Shown here: positions 36,426 to 45,829 of the stretch, one piece after another
How positions within the stretch are numbered: the first letter of the stretch is position 1
How the letters are laid out: every line of letters starts with the position of its first letter
Assembly: GCA_963674545.2 (NCBI GenBank)
Contig: CAXXFB010000001.1
Coordinates: 124,001 to 188,000 of the forward strand
DNA from: JABGQS01 sp963674545
GTDB taxonomy: Bacteria; Bacillota; Clostridia; Christensenellales; SZUA-584
Reading direction: 5' to 3'
Length of the DNA: 64,000 nt
Translations under genes and position numbers: made by a program
Notes under the pieces: model-generated
What the model was told of the DNA's origin: nothing
Seen by the model: only the letters and a program-made list of their open reading frames with translations
Databases searched by the model: none

Positions 36426-37856
36426 ATGGATGACGAATTAGATTTTGAGATTGAAGATACTTATGACGAAACAATTGATGATTTTGATCAGGGGGATATA
36501 GCGGATCTAGCCGATGATGCAGCTGACAGTGGTGATTACTTTGAGGAAGGCGGCGGCTCTGATATTGGTGATATTATGGACGACACCGATATTAATGATA
36601 CGGGTTTCGAGCATGTTGACGTTTCGGGAGGAATCACGCCTGATATGATGAACGATGTGTCAGACGTTGACGATTATCAGGATATAACTGACGAAGCTGC
36701 CTATGAGCAGTTGGAAGCAACACAACCGGAGGTCAATGATATTATGGATGAAGATAACAGCATGTATGATATAGATGACGAGGAGATCGAAGAAACGGAA
36801 ACGCCGGCTCAGCCTGACGTAAAAGATATTATGGATGATGAAGCTCTTCACATCACTCCAGACATCGCAGAGGAAGCGGTCAGTGAAATAAATGATGCTG
36901 AAACATTAGAGCAATTTAAAGACGGGCTGGAATCCGGACAGATAGTAGTTGATACGGATGAGCAGGAGCAAGATGCCGATATCAACGACATTATGGATGA
37001 TAATGATGCGCTTCATATTGCACCAGACATCGTAGAGGAAGCGGTCATTGAAATAAATAAAACTGAAACATTAGAGCAATTTAAAGACGGGCTGGAATCC
37101 GGACAGATAGTAGTTGATGCGGATGAGCAGGAACAAGATGCCGATATCAACGACATTATGGATGACAATGATGATGCGCTTCATATTACACCAGACATTG
37201 CAGAGGAAGCGGTCAGTGAAATAAATGATGCTGAAACATTAGAGCAATTTAAAGACGGGCTGGAATCCGGACAGATAGTAGTTGACGATGATAAAGATGA
37301 AATTCCTGAACAAAACGAATACTATGAAGAGCAAATAGACCGGGACCCGGTTTGGCATAACGAAGTCGGCACTATAGAGAAAGAGGAAACACAGGAAGCC
37401 TCTGGAGATAGTCAGGAGGTCCCTGATATTGAGGACATTCATGAGTGGCTGGGTGATATTAATCCAAATTATGATCCTTTTGATATGTCATCAGTATATA
37501 ACAACAATTGCGGCTCATGTGCTTATGCTGTAGAGCAGCATTTAAATGGAAACACTGATATATATGCCTCAATAAACAACATCGGGACCCCGAAAGAGAT
37601 GAATGAACTGACCGGATTAGAGCAAGTCGCTATGAGCCCGGAAGAAATCCAGGATTATTTAGTTTCGCAAGGTGCAGGCTCACATGGAATCGTGGGAATC
37701 GACAGAGATGAAGGGCCTGGACACTGGTTTAATGCATATTATGATGGAGAAAAGGTTGTTGCGATTGATGGCCAAACTGGTGAAATCCGAGATTGGCCCC
37801 CTGATTATGGCGATGTAATTAATTGGGATCTAAGCGTAAGGAAGGAGATGCAATAA
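36426..37856 (+). CDS. Acidic repeat protein with C-terminal papain-fold toxin (glutamine deamidase-type) domain
   Basis: A 476-residue polymorphic-toxin-like protein. Residues 1-330 are extremely acidic, with five DIMD[DE] motifs and three near-identical blocks of about 56 residues. The last 120 residues match the Tox-PL fold: Cys362 in NNNCGSCAYAV, His433 in GPGHWFNAYYDG and Asp448 in AIDGQTG form the expected triad. Such domains deamidate (or cleave) target protein glutamines. The start follows the HerA stop with no gap. A small immunity-like gene follows immediately. The acidic part may serve as the delivery or docking region. Toxicity is inferred from the fold. Confidence 0.82.
   Translation: MDDELDFEIEDTYDETIDDFDQGDIADLADDAADSGDYFEEGGGSDIGDIMDDTDINDTGFEHVDVSGGITPDMMNDVSDVDDYQDITDEAAYEQLEATQPEVNDIMDEDNSMYDIDDEEIEETETPAQPDVKDIMDDEALHITPDIAEEAVSEINDAETLEQFKDGLESGQIVVDTDEQEQDADINDIMDDNDALHIAPDIVEEAVIEINKTETLEQFKDGLESGQIVVDADEQEQDADINDIMDDNDDALHITPDIAEEAVSEINDAETLEQFKDGLESGQIVVDDDKDEIPEQNEYYEEQIDRDPVWHNEVGTIEKEETQEASGDSQEVPDIEDIHEWLGDINPNYDPFDMSSVYNNNCGSCAYAVEQHLNGNTDIYASINNIGTPKEMNELTGLEQVAMSPEEIQDYLVSQGAGSHGIVGIDRDEGPGHWFNAYYDGEKVVAIDGQTGEIRDWPPDYGDVINWDLSVRKEMQ
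36840..37290 (+). repeat. Three tandem ~168-base repeats in the toxin gene
   Basis: Blocks beginning near 36840, 37007 and 37176 encode ALHI[TA]PDI..EAV.EIN followed by LEQFKDGLESGQIVVD. DNA similarity is very high, which implies recent duplication or homogenisation and likely copy-number variation. Confidence 0.88.
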
Positions 37857-38084
37857 ATGAAAGTTGATGTTAATAAAATGGCGGCAGAGGTTTTGAAAAC
37901 CTCACTTTCGGAGGTTGTTAAAAATTCAAAGCCTGTTCCTGAAATAGATGCTGTTTATTTTTGGAACCCAACTCGTGGAGGCGGTGCAGTTATAATTAGT
38001 TCAAAAGGAGAAAAATTGACTGCGGGTTCATCAATAAGCTTTGAAGCACATTTGAATGCATTTAAAGATGGAAAACGCAATTAA
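37857..38084 (+). CDS. Probable immunity protein for the Tox-PL toxin
   Basis: A 75-residue protein starting one base after the toxin stop. It contains YFWNPTRGGGAVIISSKGEK and FEAHLNAFKDGKRN, a compact alpha/beta pattern like small immunity proteins that follow polymorphic toxins. Role is inferred from position, size and the similarity of these motifs; I cannot name an Imm family with certainty. Confidence 0.6.
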   Translation: MKVDVNKMAAEVLKTSLSEVVKNSKPVPEIDAVYFWNPTRGGGAVIISSKGEKLTAGSSISFEAHLNAFKDGKRN

Positions 38085-38189
38085 TCTGATGGTAAAGACC
38101 ACCAGTAAGTAAAGCTTGTGCAAAAAGGTTTTGCATCTAATGAAGAAAAGCAGATTCTATTAAAAATGAACAGATTGTGTGGTGATAAA

Positions 38190-40109
38190 ATGACAGAAGA
38201 AAACTATCGGCGAGAACTTGAAATAGCAATACGACAGCAGGAACAGGCGATAAGCCAGCGTGAACAGGCGATTAGGGCAATTGAATATAAGATGCGGGGA
38301 CTTAGCGAATCGTCCAGCGACCTTGAATATGCAAGACGAGAGCTTGGGGCATTGCAAAGAGCACTTATGGAAGACAAGCGTGAGCTTCAGGTAATCGGAC
38401 AAATTCAGAGTCAGATCGAACAAACTCTTACACAATGGAAACAGACTGTTATCCAAAATGAACAGATGGAACGGGAGCTTGATACAGCGGTCCTTAACGT
38501 TCAAAGCCTTGAAAATGCCTGCCGAGAGATGGGGGATGCAGTGGATGAACGCATGTCGTTTCTTTCGCAAGTGGTCGGGAAAGCGGAAATTGACACTAAT
38601 CATGTTTTTGAGGCTCTGCGTGACCTTTCATTTTGGTACGGCACGTTCAAAAATATTTCATCAGCATCAAAATATATCACTCAATTTACTGATGAGTATT
38701 ACACTAGCTTCTCGTACTATAACGAACTGAGAAGGATAACTCTTGGTTATGTCATCGGATTAGATAAATTCATTATTTCGAGTGAGCTTATGCGCAAGAA
38801 AGTTGAAAAAGCATATTTGCAAAACACCGAATACTGGCTTGCGTATTGTATATCTGCTGTAATGCTTTGGAGAAGCGATGAGAAAGAAGCTGCAAAAAGA
38901 GCATTGAGGAAAAGCCTGAAGAAAGACTACTATAACTCGTGCTTATTCTATTTGTTAATAAACCTACGTTTTGGAAGGATAGATACAGCAAAGGAATGGT
39001 ATGCGGTTTTTCTCAGCAGAGTCGATACCAATAATTTAGGAGACGAATGGCAATACCTGCTTCAAGCATTTTTATGCGGCGCTTTTGGAACTGATAAGAG
39101 CTTCCAGGATCAAATATCCGAGAATTTTCAAAAGATGCTTGCCCAGGCAGAAGTGAAAACTGTAGATTTCGGCGAAAGAATAATCAAAGAATCAAAGGAA
39201 TTTACAGATTTATTCCTGCATAAGACAAGCAGGGAGTTTAATGTGCTGCGCAGGACCTGTGCCGAATATGATGATTTAATTAGTCTGCTATCGAGTGCAG
39301 AGAAAAACTCTAAGCTTGCAATGTATTACAATCATATTTATGAAATAGAAGTTGAAACGGAAGGAAACTTGCCCCAAAGGATAGAAAACGTTCTTTATTC
39401 TTTGATAAGCAGCTATGATTCTGATGAGAAAAAGTTAGTTAAAAAAATTAAATATAATGAGGCTATCATAAATGCAAAGGGAGATTTAAGCGCAGCTTTG
39501 GCAAACTACAATAACGCTTTTGCTGACGATAATGAAAAAAAGAATTTCCTGGGTCTGCTTTTGAGATGGGCTTTTGCTGACGAAACGTTAACCAATATAG
39601 CAGTTAAACAGTTTGCAATCACCTTTTTAAAGGAATGGATAATAAAAGGGGTAGAGAAGTCCGTCTTGGAATATCAGGAAAAAGAAAAAGAAAAATATAA
39701 TATAAAGATCGACGATTATAAATTCGAGTGCAGCGAAAACGATTTTGTTTCTACAAAAGAACAATTAGAGAAGTCATATGATAAATCAAGATTTAAGAAT
39801 ATGGTAAAAGACAAGCAAGTCCTTATATATTCCGGCATTTGTTTATTATCACTGATTCTTTTATTGATTATTGCCCTGCATTTCATGCCGGCAGTATTAA
39901 CAATTGCAGTAATTTGTGGTATTGGAGGCAGTTTCCTTCTTTGGCGCAGACTGGTTGACGTAAGCAATATATTAAAAGAAAAGAAGCGGAAAGGGATTGG
40001 ACTGTTAAAGAAATCTCTTGATGAGTTAAGAACATGGCGTAAAATATTTAGAGAAGAAAACGAAAAGAAAAACGATTTAATTTATGCCATAAATAAATTT
40101 GGGGAATAA
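38190..40109 (+). CDS. Coiled-coil helical protein with C-terminal TM hairpin (paralogue A)
   Basis: A 639-residue protein. Residues 1-125 are a Gln/Glu/Arg-rich coiled coil (QQEQAISQREQAIRAIEYKM). A central helical module around residues 180-300 has YWLAYCISAVMLW, ALRKSL and INLRFGRIDTAKEWY. Two membrane helices lie near residues 544-590, followed by a charged tail. The central module and TM hairpin recur in the genes at 40123 and 43942. ATG 38190 is chosen over upstream GTG/ATG codons, but the ribosome site is weak. No known family recognised. Confidence 0.7.
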   Translation: MTEENYRRELEIAIRQQEQAISQREQAIRAIEYKMRGLSESSSDLEYARRELGALQRALMEDKRELQVIGQIQSQIEQTLTQWKQTVIQNEQMERELDTAVLNVQSLENACREMGDAVDERMSFLSQVVGKAEIDTNHVFEALRDLSFWYGTFKNISSASKYITQFTDEYYTSFSYYNELRRITLGYVIGLDKFIISSELMRKKVEKAYLQNTEYWLAYCISAVMLWRSDEKEAAKRALRKSLKKDYYNSCLFYLLINLRFGRIDTAKEWYAVFLSRVDTNNLGDEWQYLLQAFLCGAFGTDKSFQDQISENFQKMLAQAEVKTVDFGERIIKESKEFTDLFLHKTSREFNVLRRTCAEYDDLISLLSSAEKNSKLAMYYNHIYEIEVETEGNLPQRIENVLYSLISSYDSDEKKLVKKIKYNEAIINAKGDLSAALANYNNAFADDNEKKNFLGLLLRWAFADETLTNIAVKQFAITFLKEWIIKGVEKSVLEYQEKEKEKYNIKIDDYKFECSENDFVSTKEQLEKSYDKSRFKNMVKDKQVLIYSGICLLSLILLLIIALHFMPAVLTIAVICGIGGSFLLWRRLVDVSNILKEKKRKGIGLLKKSLDELRTWRKIFREENEKKNDLIYAINKFGE

Positions 40110-40122
40110 AAGGAGGTATGCA

Positions 40123-41724
40123 ATGTCAAACGCATTAAGTGCAATCAGCAACCTGGATCAAACAATAAATTCTTTTAAATCAAGAGTAGACGTAAAGGTT
40201 AATAATGTAAATAAGTCTACGGATAAAATCCAGGCGACAACCGATCAAATCTATAATAATATCAATAAGTTTAAGACACAGATGGTGCAGGGAGAAGAAA
40301 GAGAAATAGCTCATGAAAACATTCTTCGTATTGACCAGATCATAAAGGAACAATTCAGCAATTATGAAACTATTAGACGAACGATAATGGGTATAGTACG
40401 TGATTTTGATATTAATCTGGTCAGAAACAGTACGATTCAGGAATTGTCCGAAGAGCTTTGGATAACAAGTTCAAGGTATTGGCTGTCTTATGCAATGATG
40501 GCAATCACAGCGTGGGTAAACGACTATCCTGAAGTTGCTAAGAATGCTTTGGCAGAGAGCGGAAGAAGAGATGCTATACGGACAACTCTGTTCTTCTGCT
40601 TAGTCAATTTCAGGTTTAACAGGATAGACGCAGCAAAAAAATGGTTTTATGAGTATCTAAAGACGTTGGATCCCACTATTCTTCAACAGGAAACTGCCAT
40701 TCTGCTCCAATCATTTCTAAACGGAGTATTCGGTAAAGATAAAGAACTGGAACACGAAGTGATTGATTTGATTGATGAGTGGACGTCCATCATCAATGAA
40801 GATGCAGAAATCTCGAATGAATTGGTTAGTGCCTACGAAACGTATATAGAACAGATAAATGTACCTGTGCTATTCAGTTATAATTCTATTTTGCAATTTT
40901 GTTCTAACTCGACAGAATTACAAAATTCGTATCACGATGTATCAAAGTATTCGTACCTACTGGATTTTATAAAATCACTGGATGTGGAAGAAGAAATCCA
41001 AACCGACGATAATTATAAAGACAGGATAGATGCGATCCTGATCGATCTCATATCGAACTATGACAGAGAAGAGCTTGAATTGAGAAAACAGCAAGATTAC
41101 TACAGATGTATAGTTGAAAACAATGGCGTTATTCAGAATGCAGAAGCACAGTTTCAGGCTATGGAAGAACTGGAAAATGAGAAATTTAACATAGGCAAAC
41201 AAATGATCAGGTGGGTGTTATATGATGAGAGTGAACAAACTGATGTCCACGTAAGAAAATTCGGTTTGGTTAACACTAAGCGTTGGTTCAAAAAAGCGGT
41301 AAACAATTTCGACGCAAAATTGCATGATAAATATCCTGTAGAATACAGGCTTAAAATCGATGTTTGGGAAGGCAGGAGTACAGGTGATGATAACGTCGAA
41401 CAAATAAAAAGCATGAAAGCATATTTTGATAACCATAAGTTCCAGCTAAAATATGTGAATAAATGGAACCTAATTGCTTCCATCCTACTGCTTGTATCAG
41501 CAGCCTTGGCTTTTGTATCACTATTTTCATTAGTTGTCACTGCATTGTGTATCGGGTTTATGGCTGTCAGAATAATTCAGGCGAATAAAAAATTCCCCGT
41601 CCGTGTAAGAACAGCAATTTCCAATCTAAAAAATTGTATGGACGAAATAACTGAATTTAAACGATATTTTAAAGAAAAAAGTGACGAAAAGCAGGAACTT
41701 ATGAGCATTATAGAATTTATTTAA
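40123..41724 (+). CDS. Helical protein with C-terminal TM hairpin (paralogue B)
   Basis: A 533-residue protein starting 6 bases after AGGAGG. The central module (about residues 85-215) has YWLSYAMMAITAW (Tyr119), ALAESG and VNFRFNRIDAAKKWFYEYL, and matches paralogues A and C. Two membrane helices lie near residues 448-486. The N-terminus is a shorter coiled coil than in A. Probably forms hetero-oligomers with its paralogues at the membrane; this is inference. Confidence 0.7.
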   Translation: MSNALSAISNLDQTINSFKSRVDVKVNNVNKSTDKIQATTDQIYNNINKFKTQMVQGEEREIAHENILRIDQIIKEQFSNYETIRRTIMGIVRDFDINLVRNSTIQELSEELWITSSRYWLSYAMMAITAWVNDYPEVAKNALAESGRRDAIRTTLFFCLVNFRFNRIDAAKKWFYEYLKTLDPTILQQETAILLQSFLNGVFGKDKELEHEVIDLIDEWTSIINEDAEISNELVSAYETYIEQINVPVLFSYNSILQFCSNSTELQNSYHDVSKYSYLLDFIKSLDVEEEIQTDDNYKDRIDAILIDLISNYDREELELRKQQDYYRCIVENNGVIQNAEAQFQAMEELENEKFNIGKQMIRWVLYDESEQTDVHVRKFGLVNTKRWFKKAVNNFDAKLHDKYPVEYRLKIDVWEGRSTGDDNVEQIKSMKAYFDNHKFQLKYVNKWNLIASILLLVSAALAFVSLFSLVVTALCIGFMAVRIIQANKKFPVRVRTAISNLKNCMDEITEFKRYFKEKSDEKQELMSIIEFI

Positions 41725-41737
41725 AAAGGAGATAAAA

Positions 41738-41923
41738 ATGAGCGAAACACAAAAAAACACAGACCAGGATGCTGAATTTGAACAGATGATGGAACAAAGG
41801 ATAAGAGATAATTTCACTGCTCCAAACAGAAACGATACGGAAATTTCGAATGAGCAGTTAAAGGAAATGAATAAAAAGCTGCCTTCATGGAGCTTAGAGC
41901 CGCCGTATAGCTTTCTGAAATAG
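41738..41923 (+). CDS. Small 61-residue operon protein, unknown
   Basis: Hydrophilic, Glu/Asn/Gln-rich peptide (EFEQMMEQRIRDNFTAPNR, ISNEQLKEMNKKLPSWSLEPP) with AAAGGAG before the ATG. The next gene starts one base after its stop. The tight spacing argues that it is real. No family recognised; possibly an assembly or adaptor peptide. Confidence 0.55.
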   Translation: MSETQKNTDQDAEFEQMMEQRIRDNFTAPNRNDTEISNEQLKEMNKKLPSWSLEPPYSFLK

Positions 41924-41924
41924 T

Positions 41925-42425
41925 ATGCAGAGTTCTTTCGGGGCAATAGAAAACTCTCCCTCAACGTATAAGGAATGGCTGACATGCTTTAGCGTGCTAA
42001 AATCCGGTATGGGATTGAGTAAAAGCACTTATAAAACTATATCGCTGGGTCATTTTCACGGTGGTAAACAGTTGATGAACACTTTTCAACAACAGTTGGT
42101 CGATACGCTCAATGCTATGATCGAAGCAAGGGTAAACAGCTTTCTGGAGCGGACAAACTGGTGTATTGAGTTTAATGAGTGCGAGGAAATTGTGAGATGT
42201 TTCAATTCCCTGGATGAACAGCTCGGCGATTGCTTTTTCTTCACTGAATTTAACTTTTTAGGTAGCGATATAAAAGATGATTTAGCGAAGAGCATAAAAA
42301 ATCAGATAGATATTTTCCTGAAAGATTTTTCGCATTTTCTAAGGTGGCAGGCAATTGACAGCAGCAGAAAAGAGCTTGAAGACGTACTATATTTTGTAAA
42401 CAGACTGGGTTTGTTAAGGGACTGA
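41925..42425 (+). CDS. 166-residue helical protein, unknown
   Basis: Soluble, mostly helical protein (TYKTISLGHFHGGKQLMNTF; ERTNWCIEFNECEEIVRCF). No visible ribosome site except coupling to the upstream stop one base away. It ends 9 bases before the AAA+ ATPase gene and may be its adaptor. No family recognised. Confidence 0.6.
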   Translation: MQSSFGAIENSPSTYKEWLTCFSVLKSGMGLSKSTYKTISLGHFHGGKQLMNTFQQQLVDTLNAMIEARVNSFLERTNWCIEFNECEEIVRCFNSLDEQLGDCFFFTEFNFLGSDIKDDLAKSIKNQIDIFLKDFSHFLRWQAIDSSRKELEDVLYFVNRLGLLRD

Positions 42426-42434
42426 TACTAAGTT

Positions 42435-43949
42435 ATGAGCAATTTTATTGAAACAAAGTATGAAGTAAAAAATTATATTTGCGCAAGAACGCCGCTAATA
42501 ATTGTTGACTCGTCCGAAAGGGAGAGAATAGAAAAGTTATTGCGAGAGGTTTCGAATGAGCTATCTATAAGCATTGCTTATTATACGGACGCAAAGCAGG
42601 TATGCAGTTTTACCGGAGACCTTTCAATTGATGTGAACAGCGACCCTTTAAAGTATATTGCGGGTTATTTTAAAAAGCATCGAAACAGTACGTTTGCATT
42701 CGGCGATGTAAGACGTATAAGCGATGATAATATGTACAGCTGGGAACTTTTGAATCTCTTGTATTTAGCAAAAGAAACGAATTGTACATTAATATTGATA
42801 ACGTCAGATATTATCTGGCCCAGATTAGCACAATTCGGTATGCTTATAACTCTCGATTATCCTGATGATAATGAGCGAAAAGTGCTGATTAAAACCTTTA
42901 TTGATATGTATAAGGGGAAATATGAGATCGACTGGTATAAACACGATGTTGACAGGGCTTCAATGCTGCTGAAAGGGTTTACTGAAATTCAAATAGACAA
43001 CATATTGTCTTCAACAATAATAACTTATAAAAGCCTGTTGAGTAAGCATATAAACGAATTGACAAGTCAAAAACGCCGATTGTATTCGGCGAACACCAAT
43101 GTGCAGATGATTGAAGGAAATCCGGATTTAGAAGTTGCGGGTCTGGAAAATTTAAAAAAATGGCTGGATGAAAGGCGTCACATTTTCTTTGCTTCAGATG
43201 AAGAACTGAAAAGACATGAATTGAGCACGCCAAAAGGAATATTGCTTGCGGGAGTTCCCGGGTGCGGGAAATCTTTTTCTGCAAAAATGGTATCAAAACG
43301 CTGGGGGCTGCCGTTATTCAGGTTTGATATCGGTACGGTTTATAATAAATGGGTCGGTGAAAGCGAAAAGCGAATGCAGGACGCTTTGCGTTTTATTGAT
43401 AATGTTTCACCATGTGTTTTATGGGTTGATGAGATCGAAAAAGCGCTGGCTACGGCTTCAGTTGGCAACGATACAGGGAAAAGGGTATTAGGCCAGTTTT
43501 TATTCTGGCTGCAGGAAACAAAAAGCCGTGTTTTCCTGGTTGCGACGGCTAACGATGTTTCTTTGCTGCCGTACGAGTTGTTTAGAAAAGGCAGGTTTTC
43601 CGAATTGTTTTTCATAGACCTGCCAAACGAAGAAGAAAGGCGTGAAGTTATTAGGCTGTATTCATCACGCTCTTTGGGCATAAGCGCCGATGAAATGGAT
43701 ATGGACGGTTTAGTGACAATTTCCGAAGGGTTTTCGTACTCCGATATTGAGTACATCATCAAGGATATTGCACAGATGCTGTTGATAGACCCTGATATGG
43801 TCGTGGATTCGCAATTAATAAAACAAAAATTTAAGCAGGTAATACCTATTTCCAAAAGCAACCCGGAAATGATATGTGAGATAAGAGAGTGGGGTAAGCA
43901 GCGAGCGATTTCCGCATCAAAGAAAGAGGTAGGAAAAAAAGATGAATAG
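42435..43949 (+). CDS. AAA+ ATPase, Ycf46-like
   Basis: A 504-residue protein with a divergent N-terminal half (SFTGDLSID, TLILITSDIIWPRLAQFG), as in Ycf46-type proteins, and one classical AAA domain. Walker A is GVPGCGKS (residues 273-280), Walker B LWVDEIEKA (Asp332-Glu333), sensor 1 ATAND, and an Arg-finger region RKGRFSELF. Such ATPases remodel protein complexes. The following gene overlaps its stop by 8 bases, tying it to paralogue C. Confidence 0.88.
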   Translation: MSNFIETKYEVKNYICARTPLIIVDSSERERIEKLLREVSNELSISIAYYTDAKQVCSFTGDLSIDVNSDPLKYIAGYFKKHRNSTFAFGDVRRISDDNMYSWELLNLLYLAKETNCTLILITSDIIWPRLAQFGMLITLDYPDDNERKVLIKTFIDMYKGKYEIDWYKHDVDRASMLLKGFTEIQIDNILSSTIITYKSLLSKHINELTSQKRRLYSANTNVQMIEGNPDLEVAGLENLKKWLDERRHIFFASDEELKRHELSTPKGILLAGVPGCGKSFSAKMVSKRWGLPLFRFDIGTVYNKWVGESEKRMQDALRFIDNVSPCVLWVDEIEKALATASVGNDTGKRVLGQFLFWLQETKSRVFLVATANDVSLLPYELFRKGRFSELFFIDLPNEEERREVIRLYSSRSLGISADEMDMDGLVTISEGFSYSDIEYIIKDIAQMLLIDPDMVVDSQLIKQKFKQVIPISKSNPEMICEIREWGKQRAISASKKEVGKKDE

Positions 43950-45666
43950 TAACTCAATACAGATTTTAAACGATCATCTGAGCTATTTTCAAAGTGAATT
44001 ATGGCAGGCTCAGCAGGTGAACCAACAACTCAGAAACGATCTCATGGTCGTCGAAAATGGAGTCAACGGTGCACAGAGGAAGCTGGAAGACTACAATTCA
44101 ATGATTCAATATACTTTAGATAACTGCGACGGCAAGATGAATTCATCCCATGTGCGGGTTATTGATTCGCTTGAGATGCAGGGCGAGATTGAGAAATTGT
44201 TCGAAAGATTTAAAAATATTGAATTGGCTAACAAAAAAATTCGGCAATGCAATAATAAAAAATATTACGAGTTTTCAAACTACAGAACTGTCAGGAAGAT
44301 CGTGCAGGGGATAATGGATAATATGGACTTGAATATGATTAGCGACCAGGTAATCAGGAAATCTGTTGAAGTCCAGCATTTACAGACTCCGGATTACTGG
44401 CTTACCTGTGTATTGATAAGTATAATGGCCTGGAAAAATAACGATAAAGAACTTGCGGAAAAAGCGATACTTCGAGCCTGCTCGCTTGATAAAAAGCATA
44501 GTGCGGTATTCTTCATGTTGTTTAATCTGCGTATGGGAAGAGAGAAAGCAGCGCTGATGTGGTTTGATGCATATCAGGACTCTGAGCTGAAAGGTGAAGA
44601 CCAGCGTACTTTTTTGGCGCTGTTTTCTTTGATAAGCAAAACTATCACCGAAAATGTTGATGAGAAAATAAAAGATGAGATACACAGCTTTATCAAGAAA
44701 ATAATACAAAGAAGCATTGAATCCGAAGGCCTCACAGAAAACGATATGGTTAACCAGATAAAGTGGCAATATAGCAGAATGGAGCCAGATGAAAGTATTG
44801 GATATTCGATGCTGAGAAAGTGCTGCTCTGAATTTGCTAGATTAAACCGAACAATGATGAAAGCGAAGAACAATAAAAATATACTGCAGTATATCTTAAA
44901 CATAATAAACGTTCCCGTCGAGCAGAAAAATGAATTTATTAAGAGCTATATTGATGAGTTAGTTGCGCATCCAAACGAGAAAGAAGAAGCTGTACTTTTG
45001 GAAATCAAATATAACGATCTTATAATTAGGCTGGAGGGGGACGTTGAAGGTGCAAAATCGGAATTTAACAAGATACGGCAGGAAGAAACCGACGACCTGA
45101 ACTTGGTAAAAGAGATCATCAATTGGATCTTCGAGAAAGAATTTCGTGAAGTAAGTGGACAAGTTAAATTAAATATGTTTACCCTGATTGCAAATCTCCA
45201 GAAAAATGCGATAGAAAGCTATGTTGACGATTATAGAAAAGAACGAAAAAGCATCCTCCCAATTACTATAGATGAGTTTTCAGCTCGAATTGATTTTAAT
45301 TTGGAAAATGACGCAAGAAATAAAATAGAAAAATATTATTCAGAAAAAAAGAATACAGCGCTGTCACAAATTAAAAACTGGAAATTGATTTTGGGGTTTG
45401 CTATATCAATAGTTTTTGCTGTTGGTGCAATATTTGCAGGGCCATGGTTATTTGGAGGAACACTTGTTGCTGCCGGATTTGGAGGTTACGCTATTTTATC
45501 AAATTCATCAAAAAGAAAGCAAATAACCAGGAAATACAATGAAAATATTAAAAGAGTTACTGCTCAGATAAACGAAGTCGTTAAAGAGTATAATGCATAT
45601 AATGACGAACTTAGTGAGTACGATTCTTACTCTTTTGAAATCTTTAACGAGTTGGATAAATTTTAG
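43942..45666 (+). CDS. Helical protein with C-terminal TM hairpin (paralogue C)
   Basis: A 574-residue protein. N-terminal coiled coil (QAQQVNQQLRNDLMVVENGV). The shared module at about residues 108-245 has YWLTCVLISIMAWKNND (Tyr152), AILRAC and FNLRMGREKAALMWFDAY. A Gly-rich TM hairpin lies near residues 480-520 (GFAISIVFAVGAIFAGPWLF). A charged coiled tail follows. It is the last gene of the 16-kb operon. Third paralogue of the family at 38190 and 40123. Confidence 0.7.
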   Translation: MNSNSIQILNDHLSYFQSELWQAQQVNQQLRNDLMVVENGVNGAQRKLEDYNSMIQYTLDNCDGKMNSSHVRVIDSLEMQGEIEKLFERFKNIELANKKIRQCNNKKYYEFSNYRTVRKIVQGIMDNMDLNMISDQVIRKSVEVQHLQTPDYWLTCVLISIMAWKNNDKELAEKAILRACSLDKKHSAVFFMLFNLRMGREKAALMWFDAYQDSELKGEDQRTFLALFSLISKTITENVDEKIKDEIHSFIKKIIQRSIESEGLTENDMVNQIKWQYSRMEPDESIGYSMLRKCCSEFARLNRTMMKAKNNKNILQYILNIINVPVEQKNEFIKSYIDELVAHPNEKEEAVLLEIKYNDLIIRLEGDVEGAKSEFNKIRQEETDDLNLVKEIINWIFEKEFREVSGQVKLNMFTLIANLQKNAIESYVDDYRKERKSILPITIDEFSARIDFNLENDARNKIEKYYSEKKNTALSQIKNWKLILGFAISIVFAVGAIFAGPWLFGGTLVAAGFGGYAILSNSSKRKQITRKYNENIKRVTAQINEVVKEYNAYNDELSEYDSYSFEIFNELDKF

Positions 45667-45829
45667 GAACTGGGCTTCCCGCCAAAAGTTGACTTTGAAG
45701 AGAAGATAATAATACAATCAATACGAAATTATAAACTGGGGAGAAGAACATTTAGCTAAGAATACATACTGCAGACAATCAAGTAGGTAATTGAGTAATA
45801 CAAACGCACCACTGAAGTATAATCATACC

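Noticed and set aside
29735..45666. Phage structural module (because of the 'virion core' SPFH name)
   Set aside because: No capsid, portal, terminase or tail gene is present; the name comes from a poxvirus-related family label.
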